A DNA stretch of 64,000 nucleotides from NCBI GenBank assembly GCA_023436585.1, contig JAEZIN010000028.1, positions 434,001 to 498,000 on the forward strand. The letters are read 5' to 3'. The position numbers were made by a program, and so were the translations under genes. The notes below the pieces were generated by a model. The model did not search any database. It was not told the origin of the DNA and saw only the letters and a program-made list of their open reading frames with translations. This DNA is from Bacillota bacterium (GTDB lineage: Bacteria; Bacillota; Clostridia; Christensenellales; Aristaeellaceae). Position 1 is the first letter of the stretch. Every line of letters begins with the position of its first letter. Positions 17,071-24,234 of this stretch are shown one piece after another.

Positions 17071-18108
17071 TTACGGCTCAATGTCCGTAAGCGCCTGCGC
17101 GGCCAGCTCCAGTACCATGACGCCGCTTAGGTGCTGGGCCAGGTCCACCGCTTCGCCGGGCTGTTTGTCCCAGGTTCCGCCGATGACGCCCGCTTCCGAC
17201 ATGCCTTTTTCCGCAATGGCATTGGCGTTTACAAGCAGCATATCGTACAGCTCCGTTTCCTCCGGCAGCTCCTTCACAAGCTCCTTAAGGTACCTAAAGA
17301 AGATGCCCCTGAACAGGCCGCAGTCGTCCTGCCCCTCGTAGGGGAATACGCCGCCGTTTGAACCGCCGAAACGGCGCTGGGATTCATAGGCGATGTTCCT
17401 GGCCAGATCCAGATGAGCTTTGTCTTTGGTGATGCGGTAGTACTCCACCGCCGCGCCAATCATTACGCCCTGGTTGTAGGTAAAGGCCCAGTCGTAGTCG
17501 ATCTTGCCGTCCCCCGTGCGGTTCATGCCGTCCCACACGTAATAGGTTTCGGGGTCCATCAGGTTGTCCCGGTTCCACTCGAAGATTTTCTTGCCCCAGG
17601 CCAAATCTTCTTCGTTGCCGAAGCGTTCATACAGCCGGAAAGCCAGTATGGCCGCGGGGGCGTTGGCGGGGGTATTTTTGTAATCCAATTGGTTCTTGCG
17701 CCAGGCCATGCCGCCGCCCATCTCGTCGTTCCAGGCGGATTTGATGTCCTTCCACAGGATGTCCACGCGCTTTTTATAGCCTTCCTCTTGGGTTTCATCC
17801 CACAGCCTAAGCAGCGCCAGGGCCATCCACTCCATATCGTCGTACCAATTGTTCAATATGGTGCCGCCGTTATGGGCAACGGTGCCCTTCAGTTCCTTTT
17901 GGATCAGGTCCATGTATTTATCGTCCTTGGTGCGCAGGTACCCGTCCAGCAGCGCATCGATGGCGTGAGCATGCCACCAGTAGCAAAATCGCTCCGAGCG
18001 GTCATGGGGCAGGCGGTGTCTGAAAAGAACGTCCCCCGCGTCCCAGAATTCCGCTGCCAGCGCGTTTTGCGCGCGGTCCGCGGCATTTGTTGCCATCGAT
18101 AAGCTCAT
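17071..18108 (-). CDS. GH76-family endo-alpha-1,6-mannanase-like protein
   Basis: The 345-residue alpha/alpha-barrel protein carries the GH76 catalytic pair in NNWYDDMEWMALALLRLWDET (two adjacent Asp, about residues 119-120). FTYNQGVMIGAAVEYY and GGVFPYEGQDDCGLFRGIFFRYL are further family hallmarks. GH76 enzymes cut alpha-1,6-mannan backbones. Most are exported or surface bound, but this one begins MSLSMATNAADRAQ with no signal peptide, so it must act on imported chains or have a modified role. GGAGG sits six bases before the ATG. Confidence 0.9.
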   Translation of the reverse strand: MSLSMATNAADRAQNALAAEFWDAGDVLFRHRLPHDRSERFCYWWHAHAIDALLDGYLRTKDDKYMDLIQKELKGTVAHNGGTILNNWYDDMEWMALALLRLWDETQEEGYKKRVDILWKDIKSAWNDEMGGGMAWRKNQLDYKNTPANAPAAILAFRLYERFGNEEDLAWGKKIFEWNRDNLMDPETYYVWDGMNRTGDGKIDYDWAFTYNQGVMIGAAVEYYRITKDKAHLDLARNIAYESQRRFGGSNGGVFPYEGQDDCGLFRGIFFRYLKELVKELPEETELYDMLLVNANAIAEKGMSEAGVIGGTWDKQPGEAVDLAQHLSGVMVLELAAQALTDIEP

Positions 18109-18158
18109 AAACTGCCTCCGGTTTGATAAAGTTTGTATAACGGGTTCGTACGCCGCCG

Positions 18159-18183
18159 CCCGCCCCGCGTTAAGCGGGACGGG
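18159..18183 (-). repeat. Hairpin behind the binding-protein gene
   Basis: CCCGCCCCGC and GCGGGACGGG pair with one mismatch around a 5-base loop, about 30 bases after the binding-protein stop. Such hairpins often protect the 5' part of an operon mRNA and make the binding protein more abundant than the downstream enzymes. No T-run is present. Confidence 0.45.
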
Positions 18184-18210
18184 TTGGGCATTAACGTTTC
18201 CTTGTGCCAG

Positions 18211-19467
18211 TCAATAATCCAGTGCGGCCTCTTCCAAGGTGGTGTTGCCCTGACGCTCGGCGTTGTTAAGCGCTTCCTGGGCGCTGATTTCGCCGTTGAC
18301 GAACAACTGCCACTGGGGAGTCATGGCCAGGCCTTCCATGGTGGAATAACCCTGGGTCTTGGGGCGGATGCGGCCGTACTGGAAGGCATTAAACAGCGCG
18401 CTCAGGTGCGGGTCGCCCGCGATGTAGGGATCGGCAGCCGCGTCCACATTGGCGGGCAGGTAGCCGTTGATCTTGGTGAAGAGCAGGCTGTTTTCGGCGC
18501 TGCAGGCCCACCATTCAATGAAGTCCATGGCCTCGCGGGGATGCGCGGCCAGCGCGGGAATGGCCAGGCCGAAGCCGCCCATGCCGCTGGCGGGATCATG
18601 TCCGGGGGCGCCGGGGCAGGGGATGATGCCCAGGTTGATGCCGGCCTTCTTGACGTTGTTCAGATCCCAGGGGCCGGAAACCATCATGGCAGCCTTGCCG
18701 GCGATGAAGGCCTGGTTGTTGTAGGCTTCGTTGAAGCCGGTTTCGTAGACCTTGTCCTGCTTGAGCATCTGATCCCAGAAGTTGAGGACCGCCAGGCCGG
18801 CTTCATTGTTGAAAGCAACGGTGGGCGGATCGGTTTCGTCGTTGATCAGCTTGCCGCCGGCCTGGTACAGATAAGCGCTGAACAGGCCCACGTCGTTCAT
18901 CACATAGCCGGACTGGGTCAGGGCGCCCTTGTCGTCGCGCTTGGTGGTGGCCACAGCCGCGGCGCGCAGGTCATCCCAGGTCTTGATGGTGGTGTAATCG
19001 ATGCCGGCTTCTTTGAGCAGGTCGATGTTGCAGAACAGAACGCGGGCATCGACCATGGTGGGCAGGCCGTAAAGCTTGCCGTCATAGGTGAGCTCATCCA
19101 CGGTGGGGGCAAAGAACTTGGAAAGGTCCACCTTGTCTGCGGCGATCATTTCGTCCAGCGCCAGCAGCGCGCCCTTGGGGGCATAAGAGGAGGTGTTGAA
19201 CCTGTCCCAGAGCACCACATCGCAGGTCTCGCCGCCGGCGATGGCGGTGAGCAGCTTCTGCTCGGTGCCGTCTACGTACTGGTAGGTGATGTGCACTTTG
19301 TCCTGGGTGGCGTTGTAGGCATCCAGCATTTCCTGGAACTGGGCGATGGAGTCTCCGCTCCAGCCGCCCCACATGACAAGCTCTGTCTTGGCTTCGGCCA
19401 TTGCCGCCATGGGCACAGCCGCCAGGATCATGAGCAGCGCGATGAGGAGAGCCAGGGTCCTTTTCAT
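18211..19467 (-). CDS. Carbohydrate ABC transporter substrate-binding protein (mannan locus)
   Basis: The 418-residue family 1 extracellular binding protein starts with signal peptide MKRTLALLIALLMILAAVPM and is cut near AMAEA. Typical features are ELVMWGGWSG, GLPTMVDARVLFCNIDLLKEAG, the GKAAMMVSGPWDL box and PREAMDFIEWW. No cysteine follows the signal sequence, so it is not a standard lipoprotein. AAGGAGG is eight bases before the ATG at 19467, which rules out the longer upstream start. It works with the two permeases just upstream; the ATPase is not in the locus and is probably a shared MsmX-type protein. The ligand is inferred to be alpha-mannosides from the neighbours. Confidence 0.92.
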   Translation of the reverse strand: MKRTLALLIALLMILAAVPMAAMAEAKTELVMWGGWSGDSIAQFQEMLDAYNATQDKVHITYQYVDGTEQKLLTAIAGGETCDVVLWDRFNTSSYAPKGALLALDEMIAADKVDLSKFFAPTVDELTYDGKLYGLPTMVDARVLFCNIDLLKEAGIDYTTIKTWDDLRAAAVATTKRDDKGALTQSGYVMNDVGLFSAYLYQAGGKLINDETDPPTVAFNNEAGLAVLNFWDQMLKQDKVYETGFNEAYNNQAFIAGKAAMMVSGPWDLNNVKKAGINLGIIPCPGAPGHDPASGMGGFGLAIPALAAHPREAMDFIEWWACSAENSLLFTKINGYLPANVDAAADPYIAGDPHLSALFNAFQYGRIRPKTQGYSTMEGLAMTPQWQLFVNGEISAQEALNNAERQGNTTLEEAALDY

Positions 19468-19492
19468 GATCGTTTCCTCCTTAAAATAGGGT

Positions 19493-20371
19493 TTATGATT
19501 TACTGCCACTGAAGGCAATACCCTCGATGAAGTACCTTTGGGCAAAGGAGAACAAAAGCAAGATGGGGATGGTGGAAAACACCGTGCCGGCCATCATGGC
19601 CCCGTAGTTGGTGACATAGTTGTTCTTGAAAAGCGACAGACCGATCTGGATGGTGTGCTTGCTGGCGTCATTCAACACAATCAGCGGCCACATGAAGCTG
19701 TTCCAGCCCGACTGGAAGGTGAGTATCCCCAGCGTCACGGCGGCAGGGGTGATGAGCGGGAAGTATACGTTCAAAAAGATTCGGAACTCGCCGCAGCCGT
19801 CAATGCGGGCCGCCTCGCCCAGGTCGTCGGGCAGTGTGCCAAAGAACTGCCGCATGAAAAACACCGCGTACGCCCCGACCCCGCCGGTTAGGATGATGGC
19901 CCAGAAGGTGTTGATGAAGCCCTTGCCGCCCTGGCCGAAAAGGTCGTTGCCGCCCACCAGGGGGAATTTGCGCAATACCACGAACTGGGGCACCATGGTC
20001 ACGATACCGGGGATCATCATGGAGGATAAAAGGATGGTAAACATGATGTTCTTGCCCCGTATGTGCAGCTTGGCAAAGGCATAGCCGGCCAGCGCCCCGA
20101 AGAACACGTTGGTGAACACGCCGGCGGAGGCGATAATCAGGGAGTTTTTAAAGTACAGAAAGAAGGGGACCGTGTTTAAAACATCCTTGTAGTTTTGAAT
20201 GGTGGCCGCCGATGGAATCAGGCTTAAAGGGCGGGCGTAGATTTCTGGCATGGGCTTGAACGATGTGGCGATCATCCACAAAAAGGGGTAGATGGTGCAT
20301 GCCGCGATCAGGCAGGCGGAAAAGTACCATATCACCGTCCGTATGCTGCGGCTTGTTTTGGGTTCAATCAT
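19493..20371 (-). CDS. Carbohydrate ABC transporter permease (MalG type)
   Basis: The 292-residue membrane protein has six hydrophobic segments and the EAA loop LGEAARIDGCGEFRIFLNVYFPLITPA that contacts the ATPase. The start at 20371 follows GGAGGGCACTGCAGC; the upstream in-frame ATG lies inside the preceding permease gene. It pairs with the MalF-type permease ending 20 bases upstream. Confidence 0.93.
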   Translation of the reverse strand: MIEPKTSRSIRTVIWYFSACLIAACTIYPFLWMIATSFKPMPEIYARPLSLIPSAATIQNYKDVLNTVPFFLYFKNSLIIASAGVFTNVFFGALAGYAFAKLHIRGKNIMFTILLSSMMIPGIVTMVPQFVVLRKFPLVGGNDLFGQGGKGFINTFWAIILTGGVGAYAVFFMRQFFGTLPDDLGEAARIDGCGEFRIFLNVYFPLITPAAVTLGILTFQSGWNSFMWPLIVLNDASKHTIQIGLSLFKNNYVTNYGAMMAGTVFSTIPILLLFSFAQRYFIEGIAFSGSKS

Positions 20372-20391
20372 GCTGCAGTGCCCTCCCTTCC

Positions 20392-21270
20392 TTAGTCCTT
20401 TTCCCGGTTGATGCGCATGTTCATCAGGCTGAACACGAAGACGATGGCGAACAGGCACAGCGACATGGCGGAGGCATAGCCCATTTTTAAATCCTTGAAG
20501 CCGCGGTTGTAAATGTAGTACACCAGGGTGATGGTGGCGTTGCCCGGCCCGCCGCTGGTTAACAGATACGCCGCGTCAAACACCTGGAAGGTTCCGATAA
20601 TGAGCATGGTGGATACAAAGAACGTGGTCTTGCGGATGGAGGGCAGCGTGATTCTGGTAAACCGCTGCCAGCGGCTGGCCCCGTCGATGACGGCGGCCTC
20701 GTAGTACACATCCGGTACACCCTTTAGCGCCGCCAGGAAGATCATCATGTTCCCGGCGTACCCGGCCCACAGGCTCATGATGACAATGGCGAACATGGCT
20801 GTCTTCGTGTCGTTGAGCCAGGAAGGGCCGATGATGCCAAACGCGGATAAAAGACCATTCAATAACCCCATCTTGGGGTTGTAGATCCACGACCACAAGG
20901 TGGCGTTGGCCACGGAGGAGGATAGCACCGGCAGGTAGAAAAGCGTGCGGTACAGGCCCACAAACTTGCGCTTGGAGTTGATGAACAGCGCCACGCAAAG
21001 GGACAGTATGAGCCCCGAGGGCACGTAAAACAGCGTGTAGGTGGCCGTGTTGCGAAGGGAAATCCAGAAAAACTCATCCCTGAAAATGCGTTCAAAATTC
21101 TTGAAGGCAACCCACTTGGGCGCGTTGATGATATCGTAGCTGGTGAAGCTGAACACCACTGCCATCACAAGGGGCACAAAGGTGAACAGAAAGAATAGGA
21201 TCACCGGCGGTGCGATAAACAGCCAGCCAATCCTGTTCTGGGCTGCGAGGAATTTCGATCTTCTGTTCAT
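20392..21270 (-). CDS. Carbohydrate ABC transporter permease (MalF type)
   Basis: The 292-residue inner-membrane permease has six predicted transmembrane segments. Its EAA motif is YYEAAVIDGASRWQRFTRITLP. The N-terminus begins MNRRSKFLAAQNRIGWLFIAPPVILF. AAAGGGG lies seven bases before the ATG. It is the first transporter gene of the mannan locus, 106 bases after the regulator. Confidence 0.93.
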   Translation of the reverse strand: MNRRSKFLAAQNRIGWLFIAPPVILFFLFTFVPLVMAVVFSFTSYDIINAPKWVAFKNFERIFRDEFFWISLRNTATYTLFYVPSGLILSLCVALFINSKRKFVGLYRTLFYLPVLSSSVANATLWSWIYNPKMGLLNGLLSAFGIIGPSWLNDTKTAMFAIVIMSLWAGYAGNMMIFLAALKGVPDVYYEAAVIDGASRWQRFTRITLPSIRKTTFFVSTMLIIGTFQVFDAAYLLTSGGPGNATITLVYYIYNRGFKDLKMGYASAMSLCLFAIVFVFSLMNMRINREKD

Positions 21271-21332
21271 GCATGAACCCCTTTCAAGCGCTTATCGACA
21301 GGCACAATGGAATAAAAGGGAACAAAAACCAG

Positions 21333-21356
21333 GGCATTCCCATTTCGGGCCATGCC
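21333..21356 (-). terminator. Weak terminator after the GntR/LacI-type regulator
   Basis: On the minus strand GGCAT...ATGCC with an inner CCC/GGG is followed by a T-rich stretch (GGTTTTTG). It may limit readthrough from regulator to transporter. Confidence 0.4.
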
Positions 21357-21376
21357 GGAATCTGTTTCATTGCCGT

Positions 21377-22540
21377 TCAGACGGCAGCGTGTATCTTCTG
21401 TACAGCCTCATTGGGGGGCGCCATGCTGTCGCCCTCCACCCATTCGCCCTCCAGCAGGAAAAAGCGGCTTTCAGGCGCCTTGCCGCTCAATATATCGCCC
21501 ATCACCCTCACCGCACAGGAGCCTATGCCCGACTGCGGCTGTTTGACGTGGGATAATAAATGCAAGCCAAGATAGCTGGAATCAAAGTCGAAGCTGACGA
21601 TGGATATATCCTCCGGCACCTTCAGGCCGATGCGCCGGGCCGCGTCCCAGGCGGCCTTGGCCGCGCTGTACTCGGTGCCGAAGATGGCGGTGATCTCGGG
21701 GTGTCTCTTCAAATGGGCGGCGATGGCATCCACATACGATTCGTGCACGCCGGCATCCATAGCGCCAAGGCCCTTTATTTTGGCGCAGTCGCTGATGCGG
21801 GTAAGCCAAAGGTCCCTTTTCACGGCCAGGCGGCTGTCGGCAAACGCCTCCAAAAAGCCCTGCATGCGTTCTTTCAGCGAGGAGGAATGGTCATCCTCCA
21901 GCGCCAGCAGCGCGATGTTCCTGTGGCCGCAGCCGATGAGCTTCGTTACGGCCTGCCGGCCCAGCTTCACGTTGTCCACGCCCACAAAGGGCACGTCGAT
22001 GCCGGCCATGGACCTGTCGATCATCACGATGGGATACTTCGAATATACGGCGCTTAAAAGCACCTCATTGTACAGTTCGCCGTGGGCCGGCTGTACGATG
22101 ATGCCGGCCACGTTGGACGCCATCAGGGATTTCAGTATCTTGGCCTCGCGCTTTTGGTCGTTGCACGTGTTCTTCAAAATCAGATGCATGTTCAAATCTT
22201 CCGCCATGTCTACCGCCCCGTTGACGATATCCAGGCCGAAGGAGGAACCGTAGCCGCCCATGACCAGGGCGATGACCGGAGCGCTTTGTTCTCTGGCCGC
22301 ATGAAGAGTGGGGATGTTGCAATCCTTTTTCACAAAGGAGCCACGGCCGGGAATGCGGACGATGACGCCATCCTCCGCCAGCTGGTTCAGCGCCTTTTTG
22401 CTGGTGATGCGGCTGACAAAAAACTGCTTCGCCACCTCCAGCTCGGTTGGCAGCTGCCTTCCGTCGGCATACGCCCCGTTTGCGATGTCCTCCATCAGCC
22501 TGTCATATATCTGCCGATAGAGCGTGTCGCCGTTTTTCAT
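21377..22540 (-). CDS. GntR-HTH / LacI-type sensor transcriptional regulator (AraR architecture)
   Basis: The 387-residue regulator has an N-terminal GntR winged helix (LYRQIYDRLMEDIANGAYADGRQLPTE..., about residues 7-70) joined to a periplasmic-binding-like effector domain (IALVMGGYGSSFGLDIVNG onward, with VIMIDRSMAGIDVPFVGVDN and ISIVSFDFD). This is the AraR/GntR-LacI hybrid design, usually a sugar-released repressor. The gene heads the mannan operon, and its promoter at 22619-22647 is flanked by two 17-base direct repeats that may be its operators. The inducer is probably a manno-oligosaccharide. GGGAGG precedes the ATG. Confidence 0.92.
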   Translation of the reverse strand: MKNGDTLYRQIYDRLMEDIANGAYADGRQLPTELEVAKQFFVSRITSKKALNQLAEDGVIVRIPGRGSFVKKDCNIPTLHAAREQSAPVIALVMGGYGSSFGLDIVNGAVDMAEDLNMHLILKNTCNDQKREAKILKSLMASNVAGIIVQPAHGELYNEVLLSAVYSKYPIVMIDRSMAGIDVPFVGVDNVKLGRQAVTKLIGCGHRNIALLALEDDHSSSLKERMQGFLEAFADSRLAVKRDLWLTRISDCAKIKGLGAMDAGVHESYVDAIAAHLKRHPEITAIFGTEYSAAKAAWDAARRIGLKVPEDISIVSFDFDSSYLGLHLLSHVKQPQSGIGSCAVRVMGDILSGKAPESRFFLLEGEWVEGDSMAPPNEAVQKIHAAV

Positions 22541-22618
22541 CCCGATCCTCCCGTGCGCCTGGCCCTACGCTCCACGGCCGGCGGCGTTTTGGTTGTTTGC
22601 ATCATATCCGGTGAGTTT

Positions 22619-22647
22619 ATTGTAGCTAAGTCGACAAGAAGTGTCAA
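22619..22647 (-). promoter_or_regulatory. Strong promoter of the mannan regulator/operon
   Basis: On the minus strand, TTGACA (22647-22642) and TACAAT (22624-22619) are spaced by exactly 17 bases, about 75 bases before the regulator start. Confidence 0.8.
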
Positions 22648-22648
22648 C

Positions 22649-22692
22649 ATACTCAATATATCATTTCGGATAAATATACTCAATATACCATT
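22649..22692. promoter_or_regulatory. Two 17-base direct repeats, candidate regulator operators
   Basis: ATACTCAATATA(T/C)CATT occurs at 22649-22665 and 22676-22692, a spacing of 27 bases with one mismatch. The repeats abut the -35 box of the regulator promoter and lie between it and the divergent PTS gene. Confidence 0.55.
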
Positions 22693-22773
22693 GTGTACAA
22701 GCAATATGTCCTATAATTCCTGGTGCACAGTCAAAAAACAAGGCAACATACGCCTTTACACCGCCTATAGCCC

Positions 22774-22802
22774 TTTACACTGCCTCCGCGATGCCTTATA
22801 AT
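22774..22802 (+). promoter_or_regulatory. Promoter of the PTS EIIC gene
   Basis: TTTACA (22774-22779), 17 bases, TATAAT (22797-22802). The start codon follows about 31 bases later after a GGAGGGGGAGGGG purine tract. Confidence 0.75.
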
Positions 22803-22833
22803 GTAGCGAAATTGGAGGGGGAGGGGCGAAACC

Positions 22834-23889
22834 ATGCAGGAGGACAAAAAGCCGTCCATAGGCGCGCGGCTGATGAAACGCTACGGCCTGGACGCATTGA
22901 GCGCCATGGCGCTGGGACTGTTTTCCACACTCATCATCGGCACGATTCTGGAGCAGATCGGCACTTTCATTCCGGGGCTGTCCCTTTTGAAGGAGATAGC
23001 TGCAATCGCCAAAGACGGCAAGGTAGTTGGCGCGGCCATCGGCGTATCGGTGGCCTGGGGCATGAAGGTGAAGCCGCTGGCCATGTTCACCTCCGCCGTA
23101 ACCGGCGCCATCGGTTATGGCCTGGGCGGGCCGCTGGGCTGCTTCCTTGCAGCGGTGTTAGGCGCGGAGGCCGGCAACTTCATCGCCGGAAAAACAAAGC
23201 TGGATATCATCCTCGTACCTTCAGCCACGATCCTGGCGGGCGGCCTGACGGCGTATATCGTCAGCCCCGCGGTAAACTTTATCATGAATCTTTTGCGGAA
23301 TTTTATCGATACGGCAACGCTTTTGCAGCCGATTCCCATGGGCATCATCATCTCTGTGGTGGTGGGCCTGGTGCTGACTGCGCCTATCTCCTCCGCCGCG
23401 CTTTGCGCCATTATCTTTTCTGTTCCGGAGGGCGGGACACTGGGCCTGGGCCTGCAACTGGCTGCCGGCGCAGCCACGGCCGGCTGCTGCGCCCAGATGG
23501 TGGGCTTCGCTGTGATCAGCTACCGGGAAAACAAGGTGGGCGGTCTCATCGCCCAGGGCATCGGCACCTCCATGCTGCAGGTGCCCAACATCCTGCGTCA
23601 TCCTCTTATTCTGATTCCGCCCACATTGGCTTCCGCCATTACCGGTCCTTTGGCCACCACCCTGTTTCAAATGCGCAACAGCGGTGTGTTTGCCGGCATG
23701 GGCACCTCCGGTTTTGTGGGCCAAATCGGTACCTGGCGCGCCATGGCAGCGCTGGAGGCACCTGCTTCCGTCGCATTGAAGATATTGGCGCTGCATATCA
23801 TTTTGCCGGTGGTTCTGTCACTACTCATCAGCGAAGCTATGCGCCATTTAAAATGGATCAAGCCGGGCGACATGAAGCTGGAGCTGTAA
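22834..23889 (+). CDS. Orphan PTS system EIIC-type membrane protein
   Basis: The 351-residue protein has about nine hydrophobic segments, Gly-rich loops (FTSAVTGAIGYGLGGPLGC, IGTSMLQVPNILRHPLILIPPTLAS, GTSGFVGQIGTW) and a short polar N-terminus, matching the PTS_EIIC_2 type. Classical EIIC proteins move a sugar while EIIB phosphorylates it, but no EIIA or EIIB gene is nearby, so phosphotransfer would need partners elsewhere or the protein may act without the PTS. It has its own promoter and a strong terminator, so it is monocistronic. Confidence 0.82.
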   Translation: MQEDKKPSIGARLMKRYGLDALSAMALGLFSTLIIGTILEQIGTFIPGLSLLKEIAAIAKDGKVVGAAIGVSVAWGMKVKPLAMFTSAVTGAIGYGLGGPLGCFLAAVLGAEAGNFIAGKTKLDIILVPSATILAGGLTAYIVSPAVNFIMNLLRNFIDTATLLQPIPMGIIISVVVGLVLTAPISSAALCAIIFSVPEGGTLGLGLQLAAGAATAGCCAQMVGFAVISYRENKVGGLIAQGIGTSMLQVPNILRHPLILIPPTLASAITGPLATTLFQMRNSGVFAGMGTSGFVGQIGTWRAMAALEAPASVALKILALHIILPVVLSLLISEAMRHLKWIKPGDMKLEL

Positions 23890-23914
23890 TACCGCATATA
23901 TTTTGTTTATGTAT

Positions 23915-23949
23915 AAGGCCCTGCTTCGAAATTTTCGGAGCAGGGCCTT
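23915..23949 (+). terminator. Terminator after the EIIC gene
   Basis: AAGGCCCTGCT pairs with AGCAGGGCCTT, and the inner bases extend the stem. It is followed, after a short gap, by TTTTTT. Confidence 0.75.
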
Positions 23950-24074
23950 GAGTGTAAACGATTTTTTACAAATTTGAGGCTTTTGGGCCGAAAAAACGCA
24001 ATTGTTCAATGAAAAAGCGCGTAGAATCCGCGATATATAATAAGGAAAGGGTCTTATACGCGAAGCGGATGAAG

Positions 24075-24103
24075 GTGACAACCATGCATGCGCGTGGTAT
24101 ACT
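24075..24103 (+). promoter_or_regulatory. Promoter of the GGDEF/HD-GYP gene
   Basis: GTGACA (24075-24080), 17 bases, TATACT (24098-24103). Confidence 0.6.
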
Positions 24104-24234
24104 GGCTTCACAATGAATACCTTTTTCGTGGCGATGAGCCTTTTTCGTATGCAAGCATGACAGGGGAAGTCCCAAGGGGACGGCCGGTCCTGACTCCATA
24201 TTCCGTTTAATGACCTGATTAAGGCGGTGGACAG

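Larger units (their letters stand above)
23890..24234. other. Intergenic region before the GGDEF/HD-GYP gene
   Basis: It holds the EIIC terminator (23915-23949), the promoter at 24075-24103 and a leader of about 125 bases. The leader contains a small hairpin GTCCC-AAG-GGGAC and a 14-codon open frame at 24114-24158 without a ribosome-binding site. It does not match the c-di-GMP riboswitch consensus as far as I can read it. Confidence 0.4.

Noticed and set aside
18133..19512. 459-codon plus-strand frame across the mannan binding protein
   Set aside because: It is very Gly/Val/His-rich and antisense to a well-recognised binding protein. GC-rich genomes give such mirror frames.
21280..21300. AAGCGCTT resembling a CcpA cre site upstream of the MalF-type permease
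   Set aside because: It fits the cre consensus at too few positions and sits almost on the ribosome-binding site; it is not reported as a feature.
24110..24234. Cyclic-di-GMP riboswitch in the leader of the GGDEF/HD-GYP gene
   Set aside because: The conserved GEMM blocks are not present; only a small hairpin is seen.
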